Positions 40,118 to 48,551 of a DNA stretch of 49,540 nucleotides are shown in pieces. Under the pieces are notes generated by a model, which worked only from the letters and a program-made list of their open reading frames with translations, was not told where the DNA came from and did not search any database. A program made the position numbers and the translations under genes. Source of the DNA: Candidatus Zambryskibacteria bacterium RIFCSPLOWO2_02_FULL_39_26 (lineage in GTDB: Bacteria > Patescibacteriota > Minisyncoccia > Phycocordibacterales > DATDWN01); the NCBI GenBank assembly GCA_001825395.1, contig MHWN01000015.1, forward strand, positions 1 through 49,540, written 5' to 3'. Within the stretch, counting starts at the first letter, position 1. Each line of letters opens with the position of its first letter.

Positions 40118-41870
40118 ACTCAGATATTACACGTAACACTTCCTCGATCGTGGTATAGCCCTGTACGCACTGGAATATCCCATCCTCAACCATCGTCAGC
40201 ATACCCTCTTGCTCGGCAATTTTTTGTATTTCATCTGCAGTTCCAGATTTCAGAATTGATTCTTTTATTGCCGGTGTTACTTTCAAAACTTCGTGAATAC
40301 CTGACCTGCCGACAAAGCCTTCATCGGGAGAGACTCCTTTTTTCAATCTATAAAACGGAACTTTTTCCCAAGCGTCCCCTTTTCCAATTATTTTTTCTTC
40401 TTTCAATGCTTCCAAAACTTTATCAAGATTGATTGATTTGCCCAAAGTGGCTATTTCGGCTTTTGTCAGAAAATATTTTTCTTTTTGGTCAGTCAATTTT
40501 CTGACAAGTCTTTGTCCTAAAATAACATCAACGGTAGAAACAATAAGAAACGGTTCCACTTTCATATCAATAAGTCGAGGAATAGCACCAGCGGCCGAGT
40601 TGGTGTGAAGAGTTGAGAGAACCAGGTGTCCGGTCAGAGCGGCGTTTACGGCAAGCGAGGCTGTTTCGTTGTCGCGGATCTCGCCGACCATGATAATGTC
40701 CGGGTCCTGGCGAACAAGAGTGCGGAGACCGTTGGCAAAGGTGAAGCCGATTTCCGGCCGGACTTGAGTTTGGTTCACTCTTTTCATTTGATACTCTATC
40801 GGATCTTCAATGGTGGAAATGTTTACGTTCGGTGTGTTTACAATATCAAGAATGGTGTAGAGAGTGGTAGTTTTTCCAGAGCCTGTCGGGCCGGTGGCCA
40901 GTATCATGCCGGTTGTAACCTTGACTGCTTTGTGAATTCGCTCTAACCCCTCGCCATGAAAAGAGAGGTGCTCTAGGGTGAAGCCGGAGACATTTTCCCG
41001 AAGAAGGCGCATAACCACTTTTTCTCCATAATATGTCGGAAGAGTGGAGACGCGAAAAGAAACTTTCTCTCCGTCGGAATCAATTTTAAATCGCCCGTCT
41101 TGGGGAAGTCGTTTTTCGTCAAGTTTTAAGCTAGACAGCACTTTTATACGAGCCACAACACTTGGCGCCATATTTTTCGGCAAGACCATGGCGTCGTGCA
41201 GTAACCCGTCTATGCGGTAACGGATTAAAAGCTCGGTTTCTTGAGGTTCAATATGAATGTCGGAAGCATTTTGGAGAATGGCGTGTTTCAATAAGGTATC
41301 AACAATACGGATCATTGGAATTTCCTCCGCCAGTTTTTTTAAATCTTTCTCATCCAGTTCAACCCCCGAGCCGTCTCCGGGAATATTTTTTATATGACTG
41401 ACGTCTTCGGCAATCAAATCGCCAAACTCGGCCTTTAAAGATTTTTGGTACTGCAATATGGCGCTTTTCATTGACTCCACGTCGGTCAAGCGGGGTAAAA
41501 TTTTTAATCCGACTTTCTTTTTTATGAAATCCAAAGCGGTCAAGTCTTCGGTATCAAGCATGGCCACCTCCAAAGCCGTGTCGGTTTTTTTGAAAGCTAC
41601 TACATTGTGGTTGCGGGCGATTGGTTCCGGGATAAGGGATAAAACATCAAAGGGAAGTTTTTCGGTTTTAAGGTCAACGAAAGGAATGCCGAGAATGTAG
41701 GCTTGCATTCGACGAAGATCGTCTTCTGTCAGTTTGCCTTGTTTTACTAAAATCTTGCCAATGCTTTCTTTTTTGGCTGTAGCCTCTTTTTCGGCGCTCA
41801 AAACATCGGCTTTGGATACTAAACCTGAATCAAGTATAAAATCTTTTAATTGTTTTTCTTCAATATTCAT
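40116..41870 (-). CDS. pilB: Type IV pilus extension ATPase (GspE/PulE/PilB)
   Basis: 584 residues. The N-terminal T2SSE_N domain (residues 1-150) precedes the ATPase core: Walker A ATGPTGSGKTTTLYT, Asp box DIHIEPQE, Walker B DPDIIMVGEIRD, His box TGHLVLSTLHTN. The tetracysteine zinc motif common in PilB is absent (the region RLKKGVSPDEGFVGRSGIHEVL has no Cys). It powers pilin polymerisation. First gene of the operon. Confidence 0.95.
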   Translation of the reverse strand: MNIEEKQLKDFILDSGLVSKADVLSAEKEATAKKESIGKILVKQGKLTEDDLRRMQAYILGIPFVDLKTEKLPFDVLSLIPEPIARNHNVVAFKKTDTALEVAMLDTEDLTALDFIKKKVGLKILPRLTDVESMKSAILQYQKSLKAEFGDLIAEDVSHIKNIPGDGSGVELDEKDLKKLAEEIPMIRIVDTLLKHAILQNASDIHIEPQETELLIRYRIDGLLHDAMVLPKNMAPSVVARIKVLSSLKLDEKRLPQDGRFKIDSDGEKVSFRVSTLPTYYGEKVVMRLLRENVSGFTLEHLSFHGEGLERIHKAVKVTTGMILATGPTGSGKTTTLYTILDIVNTPNVNISTIEDPIEYQMKRVNQTQVRPEIGFTFANGLRTLVRQDPDIIMVGEIRDNETASLAVNAALTGHLVLSTLHTNSAAGAIPRLIDMKVEPFLIVSTVDVILGQRLVRKLTDQKEKYFLTKAEIATLGKSINLDKVLEALKEEKIIGKGDAWEKVPFYRLKKGVSPDEGFVGRSGIHEVLKVTPAIKESILKSGTADEIQKIAEQEGMLTMVEDGIFQCVQGYTTIEEVLRVISE

Positions 41871-41876
41871 AGAATC

Positions 41877-41955
41877 CCCCGCGAATAATCCAAATTCTTA
41901 CGAATCATAACGAATAATTCATTCGCAAGATTTGTATGTGTTCATTCGTGGGTTA
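41877..41955. repeat. ATTCGT-type intergenic repeat, copy C
   Basis: GCGAATAATCC, ACGAATCATAACGAATAA, TTCATTCGCAAGATTTGTA and ATTCGTGGGTTAATTATA. Best-matched partners are at 1.6 kb and 39.7 kb. It lies in the divergent pilB-nusA spacer. Confidence 0.75.
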
Positions 41956-42013
41956 ATTATATCAAAATATAATCCTACTGGCACTGTGATATGCACACTG
42001 CTGTAATACAAAG

Positions 42014-42042
42014 TTGACAAGATAGTTGGGGTTTGATAGCAT
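42014..42042 (+). promoter_or_regulatory. Promoter of nusA
   Basis: Consensus TTGACA at 42014-42019, 17-bp spacer, TAGCAT at 42037-42042. The leader would be ~41 nt. Confidence 0.75.
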
Positions 42043-42054
42043 GGCCGTATCGAA

Positions 42055-42072
42055 GTTCGCCGTCCGGCGAAC
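42055..42072 (+). promoter_or_regulatory. Hairpin in the nusA leader
   Basis: GTTCGCCG-TC-CGGCGAAC, followed by CGTTTTAAT, lies 17 bp before the ATG. It could be an attenuator or a binding site for autoregulation. Confidence 0.5.
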
Positions 42073-42089
42073 CGTTTTAATAAAAAAAT

Positions 42090-43247
42090 ATGACGACAGA
42101 TCTAAAAGTAATTAATTCAGTCCTATCTCAACTTGAAGAAGAGCGTGGCATACCTCGAGAGAAAATTCTTGAAGCCATTGAACTTGCATTAGCAACCGCT
42201 TATAAAAAAGAGTACGGCAAAAAAGGTCAGATAATCCGAGCAAAATTTGATATAAACACGGGAAAAACTGAAATGTTTCAGGTTAAAATCGTGGTTGATG
42301 AATCTACTGTGGCATTGAATGAGGAAGAGCTATTAACATCTGAAGCACAAACTATATCAGAAGAGGTTAAAAAAGATTTGTACAATCCGGAACATCACAT
42401 AATGCTTGGCGATGGCCGGCGCATCAAAAAAGATGTGAGGCTTGGCGAAGAAATGATTTTTCCTTTGGAACATCGGGAGGATTACAGTCGCATTGCCGCC
42501 CAAACAGCCAAGCAGGTCATTATGCAAAAAATCCGCGAGGCAGAAAAAGTTTCCGTGCTAGCTGAATACGGCAAGCGTGAAGGTGAGATCGTCTCTGGAA
42601 CCGTCCAAAGAGTTGAACGAGGAAATATTTTTATTGATATGGGCCGGGCTACCGGTCTTTTGCCTTACGAAGAGCAGATTCCCGGGGAACGGTTTGGCCA
42701 GGGAGAGAGAGTCAGAGCTTATCTTTATCGAGTGGAAGAATCCGGTAAGGGAATTTTCTTGCGTCTCTCAAGGTCGCACCCGAAATTTCTAGAAAAACTT
42801 TTTGAAACGGAAGCTCCGGAAATCGCCAACGGCACAGTTGTCATTAAATCCGTGGCCAGAGAAGCCGGAAGTCGGACAAAAATCGCTGTGACTTCCAGAG
42901 ACTCGCACATTGACCCTGTCGGCTCAATGGTTGGCCAGCGCGGAGTCCGCGTTTCCACCGTCATGTCGGAACTTGGCGGAGAAAAAATAGATATCATAGA
43001 GTGGTCTGAAGACCAAAAGAAATTTATAGAAGACGCCTTGTCTCCTGCCAAAGTTTTGGAGGTTGAAATAAACGAGGAGGAAAAACGGGCAAGCGTTACA
43101 GTTTCCGAAGACCAGCAATCGCTTGCCATCGGCAAAGGCGGACAAAATGTCCGTCTGGCGGCAAAATTAACCGGTTGGAAAATAGACATTCAATCTACCA
43201 ATCCAAGGGGTGAAATGAGGGAAGTTGAGGAAGATGAGGGGGAGTAA
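42090..43247 (+). CDS. nusA: Transcription elongation/termination factor NusA
   Basis: 385 residues. An N-terminal polymerase-binding domain (1-130), an S1 domain (GEIVSGTVQRVERGNIFIDMG), and two KH domains (AGSRTKIAVTSRDSHIDPVGSMVGQRG, quoted in part; EDQQSLAIGKGGQNVRLAAKLTGW). No C-terminal acidic repeats, as in most non-proteobacterial NusA. It has its own consensus promoter, but the usual partners rimP, infB and rbfA are not adjacent here. Confidence 0.96.
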   Translation: MTTDLKVINSVLSQLEEERGIPREKILEAIELALATAYKKEYGKKGQIIRAKFDINTGKTEMFQVKIVVDESTVALNEEELLTSEAQTISEEVKKDLYNPEHHIMLGDGRRIKKDVRLGEEMIFPLEHREDYSRIAAQTAKQVIMQKIREAEKVSVLAEYGKREGEIVSGTVQRVERGNIFIDMGRATGLLPYEEQIPGERFGQGERVRAYLYRVEESGKGIFLRLSRSHPKFLEKLFETEAPEIANGTVVIKSVAREAGSRTKIAVTSRDSHIDPVGSMVGQRGVRVSTVMSELGGEKIDIIEWSEDQKKFIEDALSPAKVLEVEINEEEKRASVTVSEDQQSLAIGKGGQNVRLAAKLTGWKIDIQSTNPRGEMREVEEDEGE

Positions 43248-43278
43248 ACCTTATAAACTTGATGGGTTCTGTTTTATT

Positions 43279-43404
43279 AAAATCTCTTACTCATCATTAT
43301 TTTTTCTAGTACCAGAATAATTTTCTGCTAAAAATTTTCTTTCTGCTCACCTTTTCACAGGTTCCGCAGATACTAGGAAAAATACTGATTCGACGAGATT
43401 TTAA
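43279..43404 (+). repeat. Dispersed structured repeat, copy 2
   Basis: Aligns with the reverse complement of 8254-8374 over its whole length. Termini TAAAATCTCTT and CGAGATTTTAA form TIR-like ends. Core GTACCAGAATAATTTT and AAATTTTCTTTCTGCTCA are preserved. Confidence 0.78.
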
Positions 43405-43408
43405 TTCG

Positions 43409-43578
43409 CAATCTCGTTGAACCAAGCCTTTTGGAAGACCCCACAGACCTAAAGCATGGTTCCGTCAACGTCCCGAACGAAGTGAGGGCTCATTGACGGA
43501 TTTAGGTTGAGGACAAAGTTAAATTTTCACTGGAAAATTTAACGGTCTGGAAAAAGACTTGGTGAATAAGAGATTTTT
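43409..43578 (+). repeat. Dispersed structured repeat, copy 3 (different core)
   Basis: Starts AATCTCGTTGAACCAAG and ends CTTGGTGAATAAGAGATTT, so the ends pair with each other. Inside, CCGTCAACG/CATTGACGG and AAATTTTCACTGGAAAATTT form further stems. It sits directly after copy 2 between nusA and hppA. No ORF lies in this ~390-bp spacer. Confidence 0.6.
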
Positions 43579-43584
43579 CTGAAA

Positions 43585-43613
43585 TTGTAAAAAATGAAGA
43601 AATTAGCTATAGT
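43585..43613 (+). promoter_or_regulatory. Promoter of hppA
   Basis: TTGTAA at 43585-43590, 17-bp spacer, TATAGT at 43608-43613, 28 bp before the ATG. Confidence 0.5.
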
Positions 43614-43641
43614 AAGATTTATTAAATATTAATCAATAAAG

Positions 43642-45648
43642 ATGACAGAAAATCAAATATTGCTAGGAGCTATTATTTCAAGCATCGTTTCTATACTTTA
43701 CGGAACGTTTCTAATATACAAAATTCTGAAAAAACCGGCCGGTAGCGGAAAAATGCTCCAAATCGCCGAGGCTATTCAACAAGGTGCAAAAGCTTATCTC
43801 TCTCGCCAATACAAAACTGTCGGCCTTGTGGCCATTGTTGTAGTTGTAATAATGTATTTTGCAAATTTCGGGTGGAACACTATCTTAGCCTTCATTTTGG
43901 GCGCAATTTTTTCGGCCATTTGCGGTTTTGTCGGAATGAATATCTCCGTCAGAGCCAATGTCAGAACGACAGAAGCAGCCAAAAAAGGACTGGGCGAGGC
44001 TTTATCTCTGGCTTTTGAGGGTGGCTCTGTAACCGGTCTCTTTGTTGTCGGTTTGGGGTTGTTATCCGTTTCCGGTTTTTATTTTCTGACAAAAGATTTG
44101 GGGGCATTGATCGGTCTGGCTTTCGGAGCATCGCTTATTTCAGTTTTCGCCAGACTTGGCGGTGGCATTTTCACCAAGGGAGCCGATGTTGGAACAGACA
44201 TGGTCGGAAAAATTGAAGCCGGCATACCGGAAGATGACCCGAGAAACCCCGGGGTTATCGCTGACAATGTCGGAGATAGCGTTAGCGACTGCGCCGGTAT
44301 GGCCGCGGATCTTTTTGAAACTTACGCCGTTTCGGCTATTGCCGTCATCCTGCTTGGAAGCGCTATTTTTGGAGTAACTTCAAACGCTGTGGTCTATCCT
44401 CTTATGATAGGCGCTGTTTCTATTTTTTCTACAATCATCGGTACTTGGTTCGTCAAACTTGGGAGATCTGGAAGTATAATGGGGGCCTTGTACAAAAGTC
44501 TCTTGGTTACAGCCGGACTATCAGCCATTGCTTTCTATCCTGTTACAAAAACTTTAATGGTAGGCAATGGGCAATATAGTGTGGGCAATTTATATCTGGC
44601 TTCTCTTATCGGTCTCGTAGTAACCGGCCTTATCGTTCTCATAACGGAATATTACACATCCAAAGATTATTCACCGGTCAAAAATATCGCCTCGGCCAGC
44701 ACCACCGGTCACGGCACAAACATAATCGCCGGCCTGGGCATCGGCATGCAATCTACAGCTCTGCCGGTGTTGGTTATTGTTTTGGCAATTTTGTTTTCAT
44801 ATGAGTTGGCCGGACTTTACGGCATTGCCCTGGCCGTCATTAGCATGCTTTCTCTTACCGGTTCTATTGTGGCGGTGGACGCTTTTGGTCCCATCACCGA
44901 CAACGCCGGCGGAATCGCTGAAATGGCCGGCCTGCCAAAAAATGTGCGCGATGTTACCGACCCGCTGGATGCTGTCGGCAACACCACCAAAGCGGTAACA
45001 AAAGGTTACGCTATCGCTTCCGCTGGTTTGGCGGCTATGGTTTTGTTTGCCGCTTATACGCAAGAGTTAGAAGTTTTTGGTATCTCAACGGTATTTGATC
45101 TTTCAAACAGCAAGGTCTTGGTTGGCTTGCTTATCGGAGGACTATTACCATATCTTTTCGCCGGTTTGGCTATGGGAGCCGTGGGTCGCGCCGCCAAGGC
45201 AGTGGTGGAGGAAGTTCGCAGACAATTCAGAGAAATAAAAGGCATCATGGAGGGTCTGGCTCTGCCGGATTATTCCAGAGCGGTTGATATTGTCACCAAA
45301 GCGGCTATAAAAGAAATGATTGTGCCGGCTCTTATCCCGGTTTTAGTGCCGGTTATAGTCGGACTGACGCTTGGGGCGGCCGCTCTTGGCGGACTTCTTG
45401 TCGGCTCTATCGTTACCGGACTTTTTGTCGGCATTTCAATGACAACGGGCGGAGCGGCTTGGGACAATGCCAAGAAATATATTGAGGAAGGCAACTTGGG
45501 TGGCAAAGGCTCGGACGCCCACAAAGCAGCGGTAACCGGAGACACGGTCGGCGATCCGTATAAAGACACCGCCGGTCCTGCCATAAACCCCATGATAAAA
45601 ATCATAAACATAGTGGCCTTGCTTCTTGTAAAATTTCTCAAACCATAA
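43642..45648 (+). CDS. hppA: Membrane-bound ion-pumping pyrophosphatase
   Basis: 668 residues and about 16 hydrophobic segments. The active site is [24 protein letters not shown] (quoted in part), [21 protein letters not shown] (usual DNVGDNVGDCAG), and the C-terminal [13 protein letters not shown] with [13 protein letters not shown]. It couples pyrophosphate hydrolysis to H+ or Na+ export. The position distinguishing K+-dependent (Ala) from K+-independent (Lys) enzymes reads Lys in [12 protein letters not shown], so the K+-independent, proton-pumping class is inferred. It is a useful energy source for a fermentative cell. Confidence 0.95.
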   Translation: MTENQILLGAIISSIVSILYGTFLIYKILKKPAGSGKMLQIAEAIQQGAKAYLSRQYKTVGLVAIVVVVIMYFANFGWNTILAFILGAIFSAICGFVGMNISVRANVRTTEAAKKGLGEALSLAFEGGSVTGLFVVGLGLLSVSGFYFLTKDLGALIGLAFGASLISVFARLGGGIFTKGADVGTDMVGKIEAGIPEDDPRNPGVIADNVGDSVSDCAGMAADLFETYAVSAIAVILLGSAIFGVTSNAVVYPLMIGAVSIFSTIIGTWFVKLGRSGSIMGALYKSLLVTAGLSAIAFYPVTKTLMVGNGQYSVGNLYLASLIGLVVTGLIVLITEYYTSKDYSPVKNIASASTTGHGTNIIAGLGIGMQSTALPVLVIVLAILFSYELAGLYGIALAVISMLSLTGSIVAVDAFGPITDNAGGIAEMAGLPKNVRDVTDPLDAVGNTTKAVTKGYAIASAGLAAMVLFAAYTQELEVFGISTVFDLSNSKVLVGLLIGGLLPYLFAGLAMGAVGRAAKAVVEEVRRQFREIKGIMEGLALPDYSRAVDIVTKAAIKEMIVPALIPVLVPVIVGLTLGAAALGGLLVGSIVTGLFVGISMTTGGAAWDNAKKYIEEGNLGGKGSDAHKAAVTGDTVGDPYKDTAGPAINPMIKIINIVALLLVKFLKP

Positions 45649-45691
45649 ATAAAGTGTATAATACTGGTATTAACATCATATAAAACTAAAG

Positions 45692-46234
45692 ATGAAAAAA
45701 TTAATAAATATATTTGTGATTGTGGCCCTTCTTTCTCTGGGAGGAGTAGCTTTCGCTCAAAGCGGTAGAGCCAACGTGGGCGCAGTCAGCACTACTTCAA
45801 GATCAGCTCAAGCAATCAAAAACTTTTTAAAAAATCGAGCCGAACACAAATGGACTAAAATGATAGAAAGATTTGATAAAGCTTTGGAAAAAGAAGAAAA
45901 TGTAATGAACAGACTGGCTTCCAGAATTGCCAAAATTAAAGCCAGCGGAGGACAGACGGCAAATGCAGAAAAATTTTTGACAGAAGCTCAAACGCATTTG
46001 AATTTGGCAAAAACTTCGCTTGAAAACTTGAGAACTCTTGTGGCTAGTGCTATAACAGAGGAGGAGGCCGGTGGAACTATTTCCGAACTCAAAGACAATA
46101 TGATTGCCATGAGAAAAGCCGCCGGAGAAACTAAAACGCATATAATAGAAACTCACAAAGCTCTGCAAAAAATCGTCGGCAGTCTCCGGGGAATTTCACA
46201 GTTACGCAACGCATCGTCAACACCATCAATTTAA
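45692..46234 (+). CDS. Exported helical protein, unknown
   Basis: 180 residues. A clear Sec signal peptide (MKKLINIFVIVALLSLGGVAFAQS, cleavage after AFA; quoted in part) precedes an almost entirely helical, Lys/Glu-rich body with heptad-like spacing (KMIERFDKALEKEENVMNRLASRI). It is probably extracytoplasmic coiled coil. No family recognised. A TATAAT at 45657-45662 precedes it by 29 bp. The next gene starts 12 bp after its stop, so the two form a pair. Confidence 0.75.
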   Translation: MKKLINIFVIVALLSLGGVAFAQSGRANVGAVSTTSRSAQAIKNFLKNRAEHKWTKMIERFDKALEKEENVMNRLASRIAKIKASGGQTANAEKFLTEAQTHLNLAKTSLENLRTLVASAITEEEAGGTISELKDNMIAMRKAAGETKTHIIETHKALQKIVGSLRGISQLRNASSTPSI

Positions 46235-46246
46235 AATATTAAAAAT

Positions 46247-46531
46247 ATGGAAACAAACAACACACCACAAAATAATATACCCCAAGTTCCCCACAAATCC
46301 GGCATCGGCTCAATTATTGGAACCATTATCATAATCGCCATCATCATCTTGGGCGGGTTGTATTTCTGGGGCAAACGAGTTGAGGAAGCCAAGCTGAAGC
46401 AAGATTTAGTATCTGATGGAACGCCACAGACTTCACAAACCACCCAGCAATCGGATGATTTGAATACAATTGAAGCGGAATTAAACAGTACAACCGAGCT
46501 AGACACTCTTGGATCAGAGTTAGATAGCTAA
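46247..46531 (+). CDS. Small single-pass membrane protein, unknown
   Basis: 94 residues. A Pro/Asn-rich N-terminus, one membrane helix (SIIGTIIIIAIIILGGLYFWG, residues ~22-42), then an acidic, Thr/Ser-rich tail (TSQTTQQSDDLNTIEAELNSTTELD). No family likeness. Cotranscribed with the upstream exported protein. Followed by small AT-rich hairpins before the DGR. Confidence 0.65.
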   Translation: METNNTPQNNIPQVPHKSGIGSIIGTIIIIAIIILGGLYFWGKRVEEAKLKQDLVSDGTPQTSQTTQQSDDLNTIEAELNSTTELDTLGSELDS

Positions 46532-46603
46532 AACTTCCAGATTTAGGCACTCCTTTGTCGCAGTTCAAAAAATAAACCTCACCTTATATTTATAAGATTC
46601 GGC

Positions 46604-47638
46604 TTATTTTTCTTCTGCTTCGCGGATTACATCCAAATCTGAAAGTTTTATAATCACATTTTGTAATTTATGAGCATTACCGTGTTTTAACATACCAAAA
46701 TAAGATCGAACGGACTCTGGTTTTAAATTGTTACTTAAATTCTTCAACATTCTCCTCTTAGTCGTTGTCCTCAAAACTCTGTGATGTGGAAAATTAACCC
46801 ATCCAAGAAAATCCACTCCAGAGGCGAGGGTTTTGATACTGATTTTATTTGGATGCAAATTGAGTTTCAGGTGATTCTCCAGAAATACTTTGATATATCG
46901 CAGTAAATTATTTAGTGTGGTTTTGTTTTGATCTAGGATTACAAAATCGTCAGCGTAACGAATGTAATATTTGACTTTCAGTCTGTGCTTTACATATTGG
47001 TCAAACTCATTCATGTAGATATTCACTAGAAGTTGAGAGGTGAGGTTGCCTAGTGGTAGCCCAATACACATATCAGTCATGACTGATATGTGTATTGGGG
47101 TGTGGAAGCTGTCTATTACTCTGTCGAGTAACCAGAGGGTGTCTTGGTCTAGCCTATTGTACTTGAGTATTTCTTTGAGAGTCTGGTGGTCGATGCTGGC
47201 AAAGAACTTCCTGACATCACACTTTAGTACCCAGCACTGTTTAGTGTTGTTTTGGGAGACTTTACAACTAAACTCTCTAAACCTATCCATTGCTCGGTGA
47301 GTTCCCTTCCATTTACGACAAGAGTAGGAGTCGTGGATGAACTTCTGGTCAAAGTATGGATACAAAACTCTATAGATCGCGTGGTGAAGCAATCTATCCC
47401 TAACACTGGCTTTGCTGATGTTGCGAGGTTTGGGGTCGGAAATGTTGAAGTGGGTATATCCGCCGTGGGTGTAGGATTTATCTAGTAAATCGGAATGTAA
47501 TTTATAAATATTTTCTGACAAATGTAGAGAAAACTCCAAAACATCTAGTTTTTGTTTTTTGCCTTTAATAAATTCATCCCAAGCTAAGAATAAATTTTCC
47601 ATAGATGATATTTCTTTGAAGAAGTCTTGTTTATTCAT
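46604..47638 (-). CDS. Diversity-generating retroelement reverse transcriptase
   Basis: 344 residues. DPKPRNISKASVRDRLLHHAIYRVLYPYFD (quoted in part) is the fingers region, SYSCRKWKGTHRAMDRF the following block, LPLGNLTSQ the DGR-type LGxxxSQ motif (group II intron RTs have QGxxxSP), and YYIRYADDFVIL the catalytic YADD. It copies the template repeat RNA into mutagenised cDNA. A 40-bp palindrome is translated just before the LPLGNLTSQ motif, adding PIHISVMTDMCIG. The gene is divergent from avd. Confidence 0.93.
   Translation of the reverse strand: MNKQDFFKEISSMENLFLAWDEFIKGKKQKLDVLEFSLHLSENIYKLHSDLLDKSYTHGGYTHFNISDPKPRNISKASVRDRLLHHAIYRVLYPYFDQKFIHDSYSCRKWKGTHRAMDRFREFSCKVSQNNTKQCWVLKCDVRKFFASIDHQTLKEILKYNRLDQDTLWLLDRVIDSFHTPIHISVMTDMCIGLPLGNLTSQLLVNIYMNEFDQYVKHRLKVKYYIRYADDFVILDQNKTTLNNLLRYIKVFLENHLKLNLHPNKISIKTLASGVDFLGWVNFPHHRVLRTTTKRRMLKNLSNNLKPESVRSYFGMLKHGNAHKLQNVIIKLSDLDVIREAEEK
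47060..47099. repeat. 40-bp perfect palindrome inside the RT gene
   Basis: Two 20-bp arms beginning CCCAATACACATATCAGTCA, no loop. Read in frame as PIHISVMTDMCIG between the fingers region and the LGxxxSQ motif. Confidence 0.9.
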
Positions 47639-47685
47639 GATAGAATATTCCTATTACACATAATTAGAACACAAAATGACAAATA

Positions 47686-48069
47686 ATGTTGCCCCCCCCC
47701 CGAGAAGCACCGAAGGTATTGTTAAAGGAGAAAGAAGTTTATAGATTTTGGATTAAACTTCACAGAGATTTTCCGAAAGTTGAGAGATTGGGCATTGGAA
47801 AAAAGATTGAGCAGAGTTTTTTAGACTTATTGGAACTGACTTTTACTTCAGTATATCTAGCTCCAGAGCAAAAAGTAGTGGTTTTAGGTAGAGCTATAGC
47901 AAAACTTGATAATCTAAAATTTTTTATGCAACTTGCTTGGGAAGCCCGACTCATACACACAGAAAACTATGCTATCATTTCAACAAACTTGGAAGAAATC
48001 GGTATGATGCTTTGGGGGTGGAGAAAGGGCTTGCAAGAAAAACTGCAACAAAAAACTCCCACAAAATAG
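47686..48069 (+). CDS. avd: DGR accessory variability determinant (Avd)
   Basis: 127 residues in this frame. From LLKEKEVYRFWIKLHRDFPKVERLGIGKKIEQSFLDLL (quoted in part) onward it follows the Avd four-helix bundle that binds the RT and template RNA. The 5' end is uncertain: a run of ten C (47692-47701) follows the ATG at 47686. An alternative ATG at 47676 would be in frame only with nine or twelve C. The stop codon lies in the loop of the TR terminator hairpin. Avd is required for mutagenic retrohoming in the phage BPP-1 model. Confidence 0.85.
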   Translation: MLPPPREAPKVLLKEKEVYRFWIKLHRDFPKVERLGIGKKIEQSFLDLLELTFTSVYLAPEQKVVVLGRAIAKLDNLKFFMQLAWEARLIHTENYAIISTNLEEIGMMLWGWRKGLQEKLQQKTPTK

Positions 48070-48078
48070 CTGTGGGAG
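48056..48078 (-). terminator. Terminator of the DGR template RNA
   Basis: CTCCCACA/TGTGGGAG stem, 7-nt loop, followed on the minus strand by TTTTTT. It ends the transcript running through the template repeat and overlaps the avd stop codon. Confidence 0.8.
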
Positions 48079-48092
48079 AAAAACAATAGTTT

Positions 48093-48199
48093 CGGGAGAA
48101 CACCTGGTTGCCATCGTTCCACTCGTTCTCGTCCGTGGTCGGATTGGCGTTGAAGTTCCAACCACCATCGTTCCAGTAGACGTTCACGTTGCGAAGAAC
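48093..48199 (-). repeat. DGR template repeat (TR)
   Basis: 107 bp aligned without gaps to the variable repeat at 48565-48671. On the minus strand it reads in the target frame as LRNVNVYWNDGGWNFNANPTT, rich in AAC codons as expected for adenine mutagenesis. The frame continues upstream as ANGVLDGFLYETSV, the remains of a lectin-like target end. Confidence 0.93.
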
Positions 48200-48302
48200 G
48201 GATGTTTCGTACAAAAAACCATCCAGGACACCGTTCGCTAAAATATAACGAGCTGAATTTTATTCGGGACATATAAGTCCGCCAGTTTCTTGTACCAAGT
48301 TT

Positions 48303-48362
48303 TGTTATTTTTTGAAAAATATATAACCCACTCTTGTGTAAGACTTATCCAACACAACTCTC
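48303..48362 (-). pseudogene. Fragment of a second reverse transcriptase gene
   Basis: Minus strand reads VVLDKSYTRVGYIFFKK, close to DLLDKSYTHGGYTHFNI near residue 50 of the intact RT. The DNA agrees at roughly 60 percent of positions over 45 bp by eye. Both sides are frame-broken. It is probably the trace of an older RT copy. Confidence 0.45.
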
Positions 48363-48468
48363 GAGATATACATCCTAAAACCATGACACGAAAGCCGTAA
48401 CCGTCGCGTAACACATAGCTTCAAATATATTATATCAAAAATTTTTGAAATATTTTTATATAAAAAAT

Positions 48469-48514
48469 GTGACCCTCTACTTTCTGCAGGATTGCAGAGA
48501 AAGCAAAGGGTCAC
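48469..48514 (-). terminator. Terminator of the DGR target gene
   Basis: GTGACCCT/AGGGTCAC outer stem with inner CTTTCT/CTGCAG pairing, then ATTTTTT on the minus strand. It lies ~40 bp after the target stop codon. Confidence 0.75.
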
Positions 48515-48546
48515 AGTGTCAGAGAGTCAAGGGGTCAGAAGGTCAA
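48507..48546. repeat. Five octamers with a fixed GTCA core
   Basis: GGGTCACA, GTGTCAGA, GAGTCAAG, GGGTCAGA, AGGTCAAA: an exact 8-bp period with GTCA at the same phase. Placed between the terminator hairpin and the target stop codon, next to the variable repeat. Confidence 0.8.
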
Positions 48547-48551
48547 AGTAT

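Noticed and set aside
43279-43578. Integron attC sites, because GTTGAAC/GTTGAGT resemble the core site
   Set aside because: The second core and the attC stem layout are missing, no integrase gene is present and the ends behave like TIRs.
47967-48272. Minus-strand ORFs of 62-101 aa through the template repeat
   Set aside because: They are frames of the TR region. One matches the target frame, but it has no start context and is a relic; the TR acts as RNA.
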